A stretch of 64,000 nucleotides of DNA from Adineta ricciae. Lineage: Eukaryota; Rotifera; Eurotatoria; Adinetida; Adinetidae. Under the pieces are notes generated by a model. That model did no database searches. It saw only the letters and a list, made by a program, of their open reading frames with translations, and was not told where the DNA came from. This document shows, in pieces, positions 22,240 through 33,604 of this stretch; positions within the stretch are counted from its first letter, which is position 1, and every line of letters begins with the position of its first letter. The stretch covers positions 186,001 through 250,000 of the forward strand of contig CAJNOJ010000057.1 of the NCBI GenBank assembly GCA_905250025.1, read 5' to 3'. The position numbers and the translations under genes are program-made.

Positions 22240-23736
22240 TTATGTGAAATAAACACAAGTGTTGCTTTGTTCTGCTGTTTGAGATAATGTAAATATAATT
22301 TCATTTGAAAACAAATTTTCACTTAATTTGAGAAAAAGAAGAGTTTGATTCTGTGAGAAAATCTCTTCAATCACTTCCGCACTTCGATTCGTAATGTTAT
22401 TTTTAGTTAAATCGAGATGTTTGAGTGTTTTATTCAGTCGTAATCCTTTTACCAAAGCTGCCATACCATCGTCACCAATATTATTATCACTCAGGTGTAT
22501 ATACGTTAACGACTTGTTGATTTTTAACATCACAGACAGTTTCATCGTACCTGTACTGGATATTTTATTTCCTTGCATATACAAACATTCTAAGGTTGTA
22601 TTAACGTGTAATGCTAAGGCTATGTACTCAACGCCTTCGTCTCCGAGTCCATTATTAACTAGTCGAAGTTGCTTCAATGTTGAATTCGTCAAAAGTGCTT
22701 TGCTAAGGCTTGCTGCACCAACCGATCCAATGCTATTTTCACATAAACTAAGGTCTTGCCAGTACGTATTTTTTACTAATTCACTAGCAATAATGTCGAC
22801 GTCTTCATTGTTCAAACTTTTGTCTCGGAACTCAGCAAACTGAACGCTGGCTTTGTGGTGAATTAAGTTTTCCAGTTCTGAATTGTGATAGGGTTTTCTC
22901 ATATGGGAAGGATGTGGTGGAGCGAAAGGACATTTCGATTCCACCTGTTTTAAATGTATAACGTGAAGATCGGGTGCAGCATTAGTTTCAGCTCGCACTT
23001 CAAATAGTGTGCCTGGCATAATGAGAACTTCATCTTCTTCTGGAAAATATGAATGCTGACGAATTTGTTTGCCGGATCTACATTCAATCGTGAATATAGT
23101 TCTCGTACCATTTCCACTTAAGAACTCGGCTGATTCGAGCATTTGAGGAGACTTTACACACGTACTAAAGACAGTAAATAGGAATGCCAGGAAAAGAAAT
23201 ATCGACGAGAAAGTATTACTTTAGTCCCCACCATACAATTGTACTTCCAACACGGTATCGTGAACTCAGGTCAGCCTCGACACCAGACCATACATTTTCT
23301 GCTATCGACGGTAATTTCTGTAAACCGGATAGAATCAATTTAAGGTAGGCAGCATATGGTGTCAAGAGACGACGATTCTGAGCACGAAGAGCATTATTCA
23401 AATAGAAATACAGTGACTGTTTACTTGGTTTCCATTCCATCGTATATAAATAAATAGCTGCCGATTCATCTTGAGTTAAACCATCTACTGGATATTGCTT
23501 CGTTCTTTCTTTCGCTATCCTTGCATTATGTGTAATATCTGGAATTAAACTTTCCAATGGCTTCACACTAAAGTCCAACGTTAGAATAGAACATTTCAGA
23601 TAAGCGTCAATTCTAGAATTGATCAGTTACTTCGAATGGATATCGAATAAAAGTAAGATGCTGACACTTACGGCGATAACATACGATCTGATTCATTCTG
23701 TATATCAGAGAGACGTTGAATCGTGTAAAACGACAT
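22240..23736 (-). CDS. ADP-ribosyltransferase-like domain fused to leucine-rich repeats (copy B)
   Basis: Exons 23672-23736, 23220-23612 and 22240-23164, again 460 aa. It differs from copy A at over 20 positions. The E-x-E region is intact here (FPEEDEVLIMPGT, EDE) whereas copy A has VDE, but the upstream Arg position is Ser in both (VWSGVEADL). The residue after the second splice is NTCV rather than NSCV, so the Ser motif also differs. Leucine-rich repeats are conserved. The pattern suggests relaxed selection on catalysis but retention of the LRR part. Confidence 0.85.
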
Positions 23737-24000
23737 GGTTCGCACTCCTTGATGTCTTTCTCGAATAATTCACTCTAACTAAAAAGTCACGTGTTATAAG
23801 AGAGAAACAGAAGCGAAGAACACGTATTGAGTTTTAATCATTTTTCACATCTTGTTTACCTTGTTGCTATAGAAAGGTTTTCATTGTCGATGTTATATAA
23901 AATGATCTGATGAAAAAAGAAGTCTAATGACGATATTCGCGAACATTTTATTATAAAAACATATTATACTAAATTGAAATAATAGAAGACCTAATCCTTC

Positions 24001-24711
24001 CTATTCAATAGACGGTTCAATCAGATGAATAGGAGACGTTTTCCAATAATCATACAGACGAAGTTCATTGTATAAACGGCAAGCAATCAAAAATGCGCGC
24101 CGATCTTTGTCTTTTTCAGTTTCGGGCAACACCGAATACGCTGAAAGCATGTCTTTCGATGTTCGAAATTCATTGCGTTTAATCCAAGCGATGTGAATCT
24201 TCTCCGCAATCTGTTCGACGAGATCATGATCGAATGAACGCTTCTGTCGGACACTTCGCAGAACTTGTCTGCAAGCGACTTGTGCGGTTGCTCGATTTTC
24301 ATACGCCCAATCGTCCGGCAATTCATCATATGCCATATTCAAAATATCAACATAAATCAATGATGAATTGTACCGAGCACGCGCAACTTTTAAGTTTCGA
24401 TGGACGAGACACGAGCCAACGGTGAGGATCATCGGATAGATAAAGTCAGCTGAATTGTAATTCGATGCATTGTGAGTTAATTTAAAGCGATTTCGAGTAT
24501 GCGGATGTTCGCTAATGTAATGTTGTCGCCAGTTTTCATGAAATGTCGAAGCTACTTTTCTTACGAATAAGTGAAATTGTTGTTTGAATGAAATCGATTC
24601 CGCATTTGTAATTGAGAATAGTAGAAGAAGAAAAGTACATACTAATGATGTTATTAGTTGCATGACCCATCCGATGAATGTCAAAAGTAAAGAGAAAAAT
24701 ACGTAAGACAT
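24001..24711 (-). CDS. Small membrane protein with RyR domain (copy B)
   Basis: 236 aa, colinear with the copy A protein over its full length, with about a dozen substitutions (for example NPADF to NSADF, RRKRSF to RQKRSF). N-terminal hydrophobic helices and the RyR core are unchanged, so both copies look functional. Confidence 0.75.
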   Translation of the reverse strand: MSYVFFSLLLTFIGWVMQLITSLVCTFLLLLFSITNAESISFKQQFHLFVRKVASTFHENWRQHYISEHPHTRNRFKLTHNASNYNSADFIYPMILTVGSCLVHRNLKVARARYNSSLIYVDILNMAYDELPDDWAYENRATAQVACRQVLRSVRQKRSFDHDLVEQIAEKIHIAWIKRNEFRTSKDMLSAYSVLPETEKDKDRRAFLIACRLYNELRLYDYWKTSPIHLIEPSIE

Positions 24712-25122
24712 TAGAGAAAGATAACTTCGACTGACATATTGTCGACAAGTTTGTCTTCGTTCGCTGGATGTTTAGAAGAATGCATACAATGATATGAAAC
24801 ATACTTGAAAATGGTTCTGATATTAACAGTTTAGGTATTTTATCGGATAAATGTGTTTTTATTTACTGAATATCGAAGAGAGAAAGTGAATGTTTAGAAA
24901 TAATAGTAATAAATAATGATTTTACAGTAGGAAGAAGTCTCTGCGGTTACATATACATTTCATCGCATCGTGAATAATCTGTATTCGAGATAATGAAACG
25001 ATACGATGTTTATCGCACGAGTTATCAGTGAGAAAAAAAACTTAAAACGAAGAGGATTTCATTATCTTTTGTATTGTCATCACTCACGAATGATATAAAA
25101 TTGTTGCAGCACGATTTAGAAT

Positions 25123-25567
25123 ATGGCTACATCAAATAGTAAAAAATATGCATAAAATGTAACAAAACTAAAACGACTGTGAGATGCGGAGGTTGTCTTC
25201 AAGAATTTTGCATTCAGCTTTTCGCAGGTCATCGACAGGAACTAAATTAACACTTCGATAAACTTTCAGTCGATCATGACTCATGTCAACAATTGCTTAT
25301 TGAACAAACACGTGACATGAAAAATCATCCTGCGATGAAATGTTGATTGAACTTATTACTAACAATGTCGAGCAGGTAAAAATAATTCATGGTGAAGAAG
25401 ATTTCGATGAAATGCATCTGCATCAATTTGAGAACGAAGTGGCACAGTTAACTACACAGCTTAAAAGTCCATGCGAGATTCCAATCGATGGCAATTATTC
25501 GTCATCTACCAATGTTATCTCCGCCAATACCTCAGGTAACGTTGTACAATGTATTTTTGTGATTTGA
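25123..25567 (+). pseudogene. B-box / coiled-coil protein, heavily degraded (copy B)
   Basis: Aligned with the copy A pseudogene but with different lesions: a one-base loss after the first eight codons brings a TAA at codon 11, a further stop (aaattaac) follows the B-box, and the middle of the coiled coil is deleted. The C-terminal part (DFDEMHLHQFENEVAQLTTQ) stays open. It retains ~36 nt missing from copy A. Confidence 0.75.
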
Positions 25568-25882
25568 AGAAAAGTTTGTGAAAAGAAATGAATAAAGACT
25601 AGAGTATCGATACTTCATCGACTATCTGTTCATCATATACGTAGTTTCTGCATTCTACTTCGGTTTCACATGAGAAAAACTTTGACTTTTAATTGTTTTC
25701 ATGAAAAATTGTATACAAATCGTCATATTCAGCTGATCTTTTCAAGAGAAACAACTTCCCTATGTTCTTTTAACATCAACATGTCGATTGACGTTTAGCC
25801 GTATTAAAATTCGAATTCATATATGAAATTTAGAATGTGAAGTCGCTTCAGCCGCACATAAAAAGACACCCGCACGTCGAAC

Positions 25883-26167
25883 ATGACAAAATTGCTGGAG
25901 AAGCTATGTAGGATCATTTTCCAATCAAGCATATGCACTCGCATCTAATTATTCTACTATCAGGTACAACTCATCAACAAATTGATGAATATTCTCGCCG
26001 TCGTACCGAACAAATCTCCGAAGAAGTTGCCGCAGCTATCAATCGAATTGTTGCTGAAACTCAAATTCAACAACAAACTCTCTTAGCTGCTATCGAAGAA
26101 GAGTATGAATTCAAATTACAAAATTTATGCTAAAGTCAAAGCCGTCACCGACCAGGTTACTGCGTAG
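25883..26167 (+). pseudogene. Amphipathic coiled-coil protein, internally deleted (copy B)
   Basis: A short exon at 25883-25914 and a second at 25975 onward carry the same start of the helix as copy A (TTHQQIDEYSRRRTEQISEE) and keep the Glu codon where copy A has a stop. The central region is missing: after LLAAIEEEYEFK the sequence jumps to the last residues (KVKAVTDQVTA) in a shifted frame with a stop. Confidence 0.6.
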
Positions 26168-26299
26168 CGTAAGTTACAGTAATTGGTAAATACGAACAAT
26201 CGCATCTTTTCACTTTAGTTTGAGTACTGAAGATGTTGGTCATTTTTTTTGGCCAGTAATAGTTAAAACGGATCATCGACTTTCAAAACTCTTTTTTTT

Positions 26300-26904
26300 T
26301 TAAGCGACAACTGTGGCCATCAAATAGATGCACCCGACTCTTTACTACAAGAATTGACTTCTGAACAGGAATCGATATGTAACAGCTCTTCACTGATCGT
26401 GTACCGTCGTACTATGAACAGGATTTACACATCTTTTACTAATCGAAGGCTAAAGACCATTTCCTATTTTGAATAACCTTCAACTTCAATGAGAATCCTT
26501 GATGATTACGTAATCAACTCGTAGATAAAAATTTGGACTATCCATTCATATATTCAACAGAAAAACTTCTCAGAATAGATGTATGAAAATATATGGTCAG
26601 CTCAGAGCACTTATTCATGTATATCTTGAATCCGACAGGTGACGACAATATCTTGTTTTCAACCGCAAAAGAAGCTAAACAGATGTTGATGACAAGTGCT
26701 AAAAGTATTTTACAATTAGTAATAGACGATAATCTAGAAAACCTTCAAAAGTATACCATCTTTTATTGTTTTCTATTCAGTCAAATCGTGTCTCTTGTGA
26801 CTAACTCAGAACAAGCAAATGTACACCGACACTTTGAGGACTATTGTACTTACACGATAACTATTACATACTTCATTAAACAAACAACACATTCATACAT
26901 ATGA
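26300..26904 (+). other. Unassigned coding-like fragments (copy B)
   Basis: Counterparts of 14340-14900: IDAPDSLLQELTSEQ near 26320-26400 and LFSTAKEAKQMLM near 26655-26800. Frame kept in both copies, with mixed synonymous and conservative changes. Confidence 0.3.
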
Positions 26905-27144
26905 CAAGTAAATAGAGGCAGTTTTCATCAATTCTATACAATCATCCTATATCTGTAGGATACCACCTACGATGGTACCCTGTCAAATGATACTATCCTT
27001 TACTTGAAGGTTTATAAGTAGAAAAATCGAGTGGGCACTAGACGACAAATGTCACTCAAAAAGAACATGTTTCCTTCAAGTAATTGATTCGCACTTACAA
27101 TTATTTACATACCAAAGAAAAACCAATTCGTTTCCACCCAATAG

Positions 27145-27151
27145 TATAAAT
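27145..27151 (+). promoter_or_regulatory. TATA box of the HSP20-like gene (copy B)
   Basis: TATAAAT, same position relative to the ATG as in copy A. Confidence 0.5.
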
Positions 27152-27274
27152 ACTGCTCTCTAATATGCACAAATCTATTCTTGTGTTTCTTCGTTTATCA
27201 AAAAGAATCTGTCTTTCAACGGTTGCTTTCATATCAGCACTTCTAATCAAATTTTCTTCTTTTACTTTAAGAAA

Positions 27275-27620
27275 ATGTTTACTCTCGAGCAATTTCTTCA
27301 AAATACAACTTGGAATCCAACTTTGGAAGACGCAGGTGAAGCAGGCAAGAAAATTCTGCACATGCGTCTTCAAGTCAAACCTGGAACAACAGCCAACAAT
27401 CTGGACATCAAACTCAACGGTCACGATTTACGCATCAACTTCGAAAACAAAGGTGAGTTTCTATATCGTCGGATCTTCATTAATAAACTATTCGATATGC
27501 ATTTCAGCTGGACCGGAATACAAACAAGTGACAATTTGGCCAACAGCGGAATTGGACAAACTCAAAACCGAATTGAAAAACGACGGTTTCCTTCATATTA
27601 CAGTTCCTATTAAAGTCTAA
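27275..27620 (+). CDS. Small HSP20/alpha-crystallin-like protein (copy B)
   Basis: Exons 27275-27452 and 27508-27620, 96 aa. Nearly all differences from copy A in the exons are synonymous (for example CTG/TTG, GGC/GGT type), while the intron differs more. This is good evidence for purifying selection on both copies. Confidence 0.72.
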
Positions 27621-28104
27621 TGGAACATCATTATTATTGCTATCTAGTATTTCAACGCTTGCTTATAGGATCTTGTCTTATCACAAATTATTCATGCTAA
27701 TTCAGACATTTTCACATTTTTTTGCATTTTTGCTTGACTTGAATGGAGATAAAACATATTTATAACAAGATCATCTTGTTTTTGAATTCGTTTATTGAAT
27801 AATAAATCTTCCGAAGCAAAGCAAGATAATCTTATTGTTGTGAAAATCCCAAAATAGTTTTTCTTTTTCATGGAGATGAATAACACATCTCCCTGATAAT
27901 GAATTCCTATATCTTTTTCCACAGAGAAATATCTAATTTGTCTTATATCTCTGTGACATATGGGCATTAATCATTATCTCTGCTATATATTTACACAAGC
28001 TCGAGTTGATGAATATCAGCGACGCATATTATTTCTCTTTCTCTCGGTTTCTTTCTCTCTCTCCCAGTGCCCCAGATATATACTGATCTATACATATACA
28101 CATA

Positions 28105-28112
28105 TATATAAG
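28105..28112 (+). promoter_or_regulatory. TATA box of secreted 182-aa protein gene (copy B)
   Basis: TATATAAG 61 nt upstream of the ATG. Confidence 0.65.
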
Positions 28113-28172
28113 TGCGTTTACTTCACCGTACTCTCCAGACATTAAGTATACACAATTTTAATACTGTACACA

Positions 28173-28721
28173 ATGTTCAAGTGTGTGGCAACCTTATTGA
28201 TTGTTGCTGGCATCTGTTTGATTGCCGGTACCAATGGGTTTTTTCTCAGCAAAACTGAGAAATGCCAAGTAGCGGTGTTCAAAGGTGGAAAAGAATTTAG
28301 TGGTGAAAAAATCATGGCGAACAAATCGTTTGTACCATACTTAAAATCAGTCGGCCAAGTTGCTAAAGCATGTAAAGTGAAAGTTCATGTTACTGACTCA
28401 TACAAACAACTGAAAACACCCAAAGACTTCGTTTTATCATCTGAAATACCTCTGGCTGTTGGCACCGGTATTCGTTTCGATTTACAAGATCAAAAAGGTG
28501 GCACTGTTTGCAATAAACTCTGTATGGTTTCTCGTTCATGGAAAACACTTCCCGACGCTACTTGCTTCATCAATGGTCTCAAAACTAAAGGAATTAAATT
28601 CAGCGAACCAAATATGATCGACGATGGCAGTGTAGGTAAATTAACATCGACACAACTCGATCAACTCAAAGTTCATACACAAGAACTATGTGCACCAAAA
28701 AAGAAAACAAGCAAAGGTTAA
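28173..28721 (+). CDS. Secreted cysteine-containing protein of unknown function (copy B)
   Basis: 182 aa, same length as copy A with no indel. Differences include FGGEK/FSGEK, VIDSY/VTDSY, MPMALGTGIH/IPLAVGTGIR and FTEPNL/FSEPNM. Signal peptide and all Cys are conserved. The change of His to Arg in the GIHFDL motif removes a possible metal ligand and weakens any hydrolase interpretation. Confidence 0.65.
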   Translation: MFKCVATLLIVAGICLIAGTNGFFLSKTEKCQVAVFKGGKEFSGEKIMANKSFVPYLKSVGQVAKACKVKVHVTDSYKQLKTPKDFVLSSEIPLAVGTGIRFDLQDQKGGTVCNKLCMVSRSWKTLPDATCFINGLKTKGIKFSEPNMIDDGSVGKLTSTQLDQLKVHTQELCAPKKKTSKG

Positions 28722-29512
28722 ATCTTGCTCAACGAGCCAATGCAGAAAAAAGAAACTTTCTCTCTGATCATCTTATGCTAGCGTGTCACTCATACTCAAC
28801 AATAGAACGATGCCTTAAATCTTAATCATCGAATCTAGTTGTCAATTCTTATATCAATAAAACTGATTTTATTTAATCTATTCATCCATGTTTTTCATTG
28901 GAGGAGAGAGAATTTTTATAACTAGTTTACGATTGATTGTTTACTACGATCTTTAGATCTCATTTTTCGCACAAGTTCATCGACAATGAGATTTTCTAAA
29001 TCTATTTGTTTGATTCATTCATTGACTTGCATGTTGACAATATGCTTGCCCTGGACCTCTGCATCCCGATTCTACTACACGTTGTCGTAACACTTGATTT
29101 ATTATATTCAACTTACTGAACTTAACACCACACATGATAAAGTGACTTCTCACCATTCTCGGTCATCACTTTCGAACCATTTTTACGAAGTATTGTTCGT
29201 TCGTATCTGACTATTTTGTTCATTCGTTTCTTCTCGTGTCACATAATAAACCGATTGGCTAATCAATAGACCATTGACGCTCTGTTCTCCAACCATCCAT
29301 TGCCAATAGCGATGAGTCTCTGCATGTTTTTTTCTTCTTTATACTAGTCACATAGATATGTCTTCTTCTTTTTTTTATTACTCAGTGATCACATCGAGCA
29401 TGAACTTATGGAAGTTTTGGTTTTAGAAATGATCTTTTCGTTCTATTTGTCACATTCTTTAAGATCTTTATTTTGACTCGGTGTCGTGACAAAGAAAAAC
29501 AAGTGTTGAGAT
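28722..29512. other. Intergenic region (copy B)
   Basis: Counterpart of 16800-17630, with small deletions and no credible gene. Confidence 0.5.
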
Positions 29513-30638
29513 ATGGCCACTGCAGGGCCTACCTATTATTGCCATAAATGTGAGGCACACATTGGACAAGTAGCAGTAAGAACGTCTTCAAACATTTCTT
29601 GGCGAATTCAATCTTTTGTTTCAGGATTTCGAGTGCCCACGATGTCATGAAAATTTCATCGAAGAAGTCGCACCTCGAGAAGTACCACCGTAAGCAAAAT
29701 CGATGTCTCTGCTACCCATAACACCGGAATTCTTGAAAATTCTAGACAACCGCGCGCTAATCCAAGACGTCCTCATGGAGGAGCATTTCAATTTCACGGT
29801 GCAACACCATTTGGAAACACGACTATCATCGTTGGTGGTGGACCGTCCGTAAATGATGGAGGTCAAATCCCAGGGAACGGTGATCTTAGCAATTTCCTAC
29901 AAACACTATTAACGCAACTCACCGGTGTAGGTGTTGGTGGTGCACCGTTTCCTTTGTATGGGACCTTATCGTCTATTGATTCAAACTAAGATCTCTTCTT
30001 TTTTTCCTAGTCCAATACACAACGCTGCTGGAACCGCTTTTCTTGATCCAAATAATCTTGACGCTTTTCTTACTCAAGTAAAACCTCGTGCTCATTTCGG
30101 TTCTTCTTTCATTGAAATATTCTTGTGAGTAGTTTCTGAATCAAATGGGTGAAAACAGCGGGCCTCCGCCAGCAACTCAAAATCGAATCGATTCGATTCC
30201 CACAGTAAAAGTAACTGGTGAACAAGCTCGTAAGTTCTCTCTCGACTCATTCTCCAATATCATATACTTCTACCAATAGGTGATAACTTACAGTGTGCTA
30301 TATGCATGGATGATTTTAAAGAAAATGATGAGGCAAAACGTCTTCCCTGTTCACATCATTTTCACGAGGACTGTATATCACGCTGGCTTCGACTTGTAAG
30401 TTACACATCTTCTGATTCTTGTTCGACGTTCATCTTCTTCGCATTTTAGCATGGCACATGTCCGACATGTCGTGTGACTTTAGATGGTGATAATACCACT
30501 AATCGTGAATACTTTAATCTACAACCAACAAATAATAACAACAATAATAATAATAATAATCGTCGCAATGACGGAGATAGTACTGGTGGTTCATCATCTG
30601 CGGCTAGCGGAGGTATTCATCCCATTGAATTCGATTAA
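29513..30638 (+). CDS. RING-H2 E3 ubiquitin ligase, RNF126/RNF115 type (copy B)
   Basis: Exons 29513-29575, 29625-29689, 29746-29955, 30011-30077, 30133-30229, 30280-30395, 30450-30638; 268 aa. Same exon lengths as copy A except the last, which is 6 nt shorter because the Asn run lost two residues. Zinc ribbon and RING-H2 ligands all conserved. Confidence 0.92.
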
Positions 30639-31004
30639 ATCAAATGTTTTGCGTGATTCTTTATGTATAAATCGATCGTTTTCTCTCTCTCTCTCCTTCC
30701 ACTCGGAGGATCTATACAAGTTTTCTTTGTCGCTCTCTTTTTTGCCATCGTCATGATTTCTTTTGTGTCGAAAATAAACGAACATACTTCGTACATCTAC
30801 AACGATATTCAAGCTACTGTTTCTGCATGACAAGATTGTTCGATTTGTCCTGACATGGGAATATCCTCTTCCCTGTATATGCATATATTTTTATTGTGTT
30901 GATGTTATTCAATAAATAGAGGATGATGATGATACTAGACAATAAAAATAAACTGTAATTGTTGTTGCGGATCAAAACATTTCTTCTTTTCTAGTTATTC
31001 GACT

Positions 31005-31827
31005 TTAGACGAGCACTTCGGGAAATTCAAAGTGAACATCTTTTCCTGTGAGCTTCTTATAAACTGATTGAAAAGCGGGCACCTAAGACAAATGAAATCG
31101 AAATGAGCATTGAGTTGTCAACGAGAACTCACTTTGGTTTCGACAAGTGTTTGTTGGTTTTTATCGAGATGAACTTTGAAGAGACGTGAGCCATCTAATT
31201 TTATTCGAATACGTTTGCCGGTGATCTCAGCGGGGTAAACAAGATCGTGTAAGATAGCATCATGAACAGCAGTTAATGTACGACTGAAAAATCAACGAAA
31301 TGATACGATGAAATCAAGAGAAATCAAACGTACTTTCTCGGCCGTTTTTGTTTCGATTGTGTCTTCGATTTTCGTGTTGGTTTAGGTAGGATACGACGCT
31401 AAAAAGCAAAATTACTGAAACTGACTTGCCTATGCAACTGCCTTACTTGTCCAAGAAGAATGACTGTTTGGCTGAATTTTTTTTCAAGTTCAGAAACAAG
31501 TAATGAATGAACTCGTTGGAAACTCTTGACTTTTGGTACAGGAATATAGATGACCAAAGCTGATCGTCCGTCACCTAAGTCAACTTTCTAGGAAAGCAAA
31601 CAAACAAATGAGTTCACATTCCATTTTCCTCTCACTTTAGCACCAGTTATATAAAGTTCACGTAATTGACCTTTAAATTGAGCGTTGCCTTCGAGTTCAG
31701 ATAGTTGCTAGATGAGAAAAAGTTGGCGAAAGATTTCCAGCGAGGAAAGTTTTACTTGTGAAACTTCAAGTTCAAGTGTGGTTGGTGGTTCACTACCAGT
31801 TTTCATAATTTTTGTACCTGTGCTCAT
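31005..31827 (-). CDS. RPS7: 40S ribosomal protein S7 (copy B)
   Basis: Exons 31756-31827, 31636-31707, 31447-31587, 31334-31398, 31133-31283, 31005-31082; identical exon lengths to copy A, 192 aa. The few exon differences are mostly synonymous, whereas introns carry indels. Both copies look fully functional. Confidence 0.97.
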
Positions 31828-33604
31828 CGTTGATGATGATGAAAGATAACAAATGATCTAAAAAATGTATTATCATTAGATTTTTCGAAGACTTTTTTCG
31901 ATAGAAATTCAACCGACAACGACAAATAACTTGCTCGATCCAATAGTCTATTCCGGAGTTTACCATCGAAGATTTTCATGAACTATTCTTCAATAGAAAT
32001 ATTTTTCCACCGAAATGATATTTTAATGATACAAAATATTCTTTGCATTTAAGGAAAGTTTTTTCAGGTTTTTAAAAACTATTTCATCATTAACCAATCG
32101 ATATGATTCCATGATTCTCCTATTGAAGAGAAGAGAACAGCTGATTGTGAATCATGAGAAAAGAAAAAAAGTTGTATTTCATCAGCAAGATTTGAAATCG
32201 ATGTTAAACTTTCGTTTAAGTACAAAGAACTAGCTGTGCACCCACCGAATCCCTCGAGAACAACGATAACGAAAAAGTTTTCTTTTTTTTGGCAAAAGAT
32301 ATTCTCCGTTCGACGTCAGATCGATTATGTTTGAGCTGTCCGAATAACGAACGTAATGACGCTGATCTCCCGTCGAAAAATCGATGTCATTTAGTAACCC
32401 GTCTAAATCGAATAACAGCGTATAGACGAGGTGAATATCTAATCGAAGAAATGTATTCATTGAGAACAAAGCTAAAATATGAAAACAAAACGAAATCATC
32501 GCCGAGGTATTTCTCCTCTTTTCGAAGGACGTTCTAGAACATCACATATATAAGTACCATACCGATGATTCGTTTCAAATGACGTCGAGCTAGTTTGGAA
32601 GACGACCATATGTAAAAGGAACGAGCTCGCCGCTTTTTTGTTTTGCTCGCATTTATTTATGGGCGTGCTGTTATCGATTGAACACATCAGTTTATGTCCG
32701 ATGCGCATCGAAGTAAACGGTTCGATCGTCTCTTTTCTAGAGTATTCCAGATGTCGCTGCTGTTACTCATTCTTTTTTCTTCTTCTTTCCTCCAACTGAC
32801 GAACGTAACAAAATGGCGGCTCCCTGCATAACCTCGTTGACTCTGTTGGCCACTCTCAACTCGTGATCGTTATCGTCATTTTTCTTTCCTTTCCCATTGA
32901 GTTGTTTTTCTTCTTTAATATCGATGTCAAAACCGCCATAAAAGCAGCGATAAAAAAGTTTTTTTTCAACAAATAGTTATATCTACTGAGACAGCAGAGA
33001 CGGAGAGAGAGAGAGAGAGAAAGAGCGAGAGAAAAACGTCTCTATAAAGTAAGTGTCGACAGATTACACATTATTCGTTTTCTTTTTTGAAAGTGTGTAA
33101 TAGATCGTGAAAAACATATATCTATAAAAGCAATGTTTTTTTTTCTGTCGTTTTAGAATAAACAGGCCAATTGTTTTTTTAATATCGCCATGTTGGTATA
33201 ATTTCTCTTCACATTTTTGTTTTCAATCAAAACACACGTATACACACACTTAACCAGTATCGACGAGCAACTGCTGCCCGCAGCGGACTCTTTTAATTAT
33301 CCTGAATAGTTACTGATTATTATCGTTGATTATCATGTCGACTATGTCGTTCTATTTTTCACAATATTTAACGTATAATGAGTGTGTAAACTATCAGTAA
33401 ATGCTATTTACTTTAATAACGACTTCAGTCGAACAATAACAAAACGAAATAGTTTTCCGTTGGACAGCCAGGATAGTGCTGACCAAGAACAACAACAGGT
33501 TGGTGTATGAGAAACGGAGCCTTCTAAACATTTTTCTTGTCAATTTTAGGTAATAATCAGTGGTTTTGGTAGAATTCCTTTGTATAAATCTCCTCCAAAT
33601 AACA
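31828..33604. other. Long noncoding region upstream of RPS7 and cyclin gene (copy B)
   Basis: Counterpart of 19951-21741. TATAAAAG at 33123-33130, HSE-like TTCTAGAA at 32532-32539, GA run near 33005-33030, donor-like AAAgtaagt near 33050 and a good acceptor ending at 33549. The likely reading is a long first intron in the cyclin 5' UTR. Confidence 0.4.
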
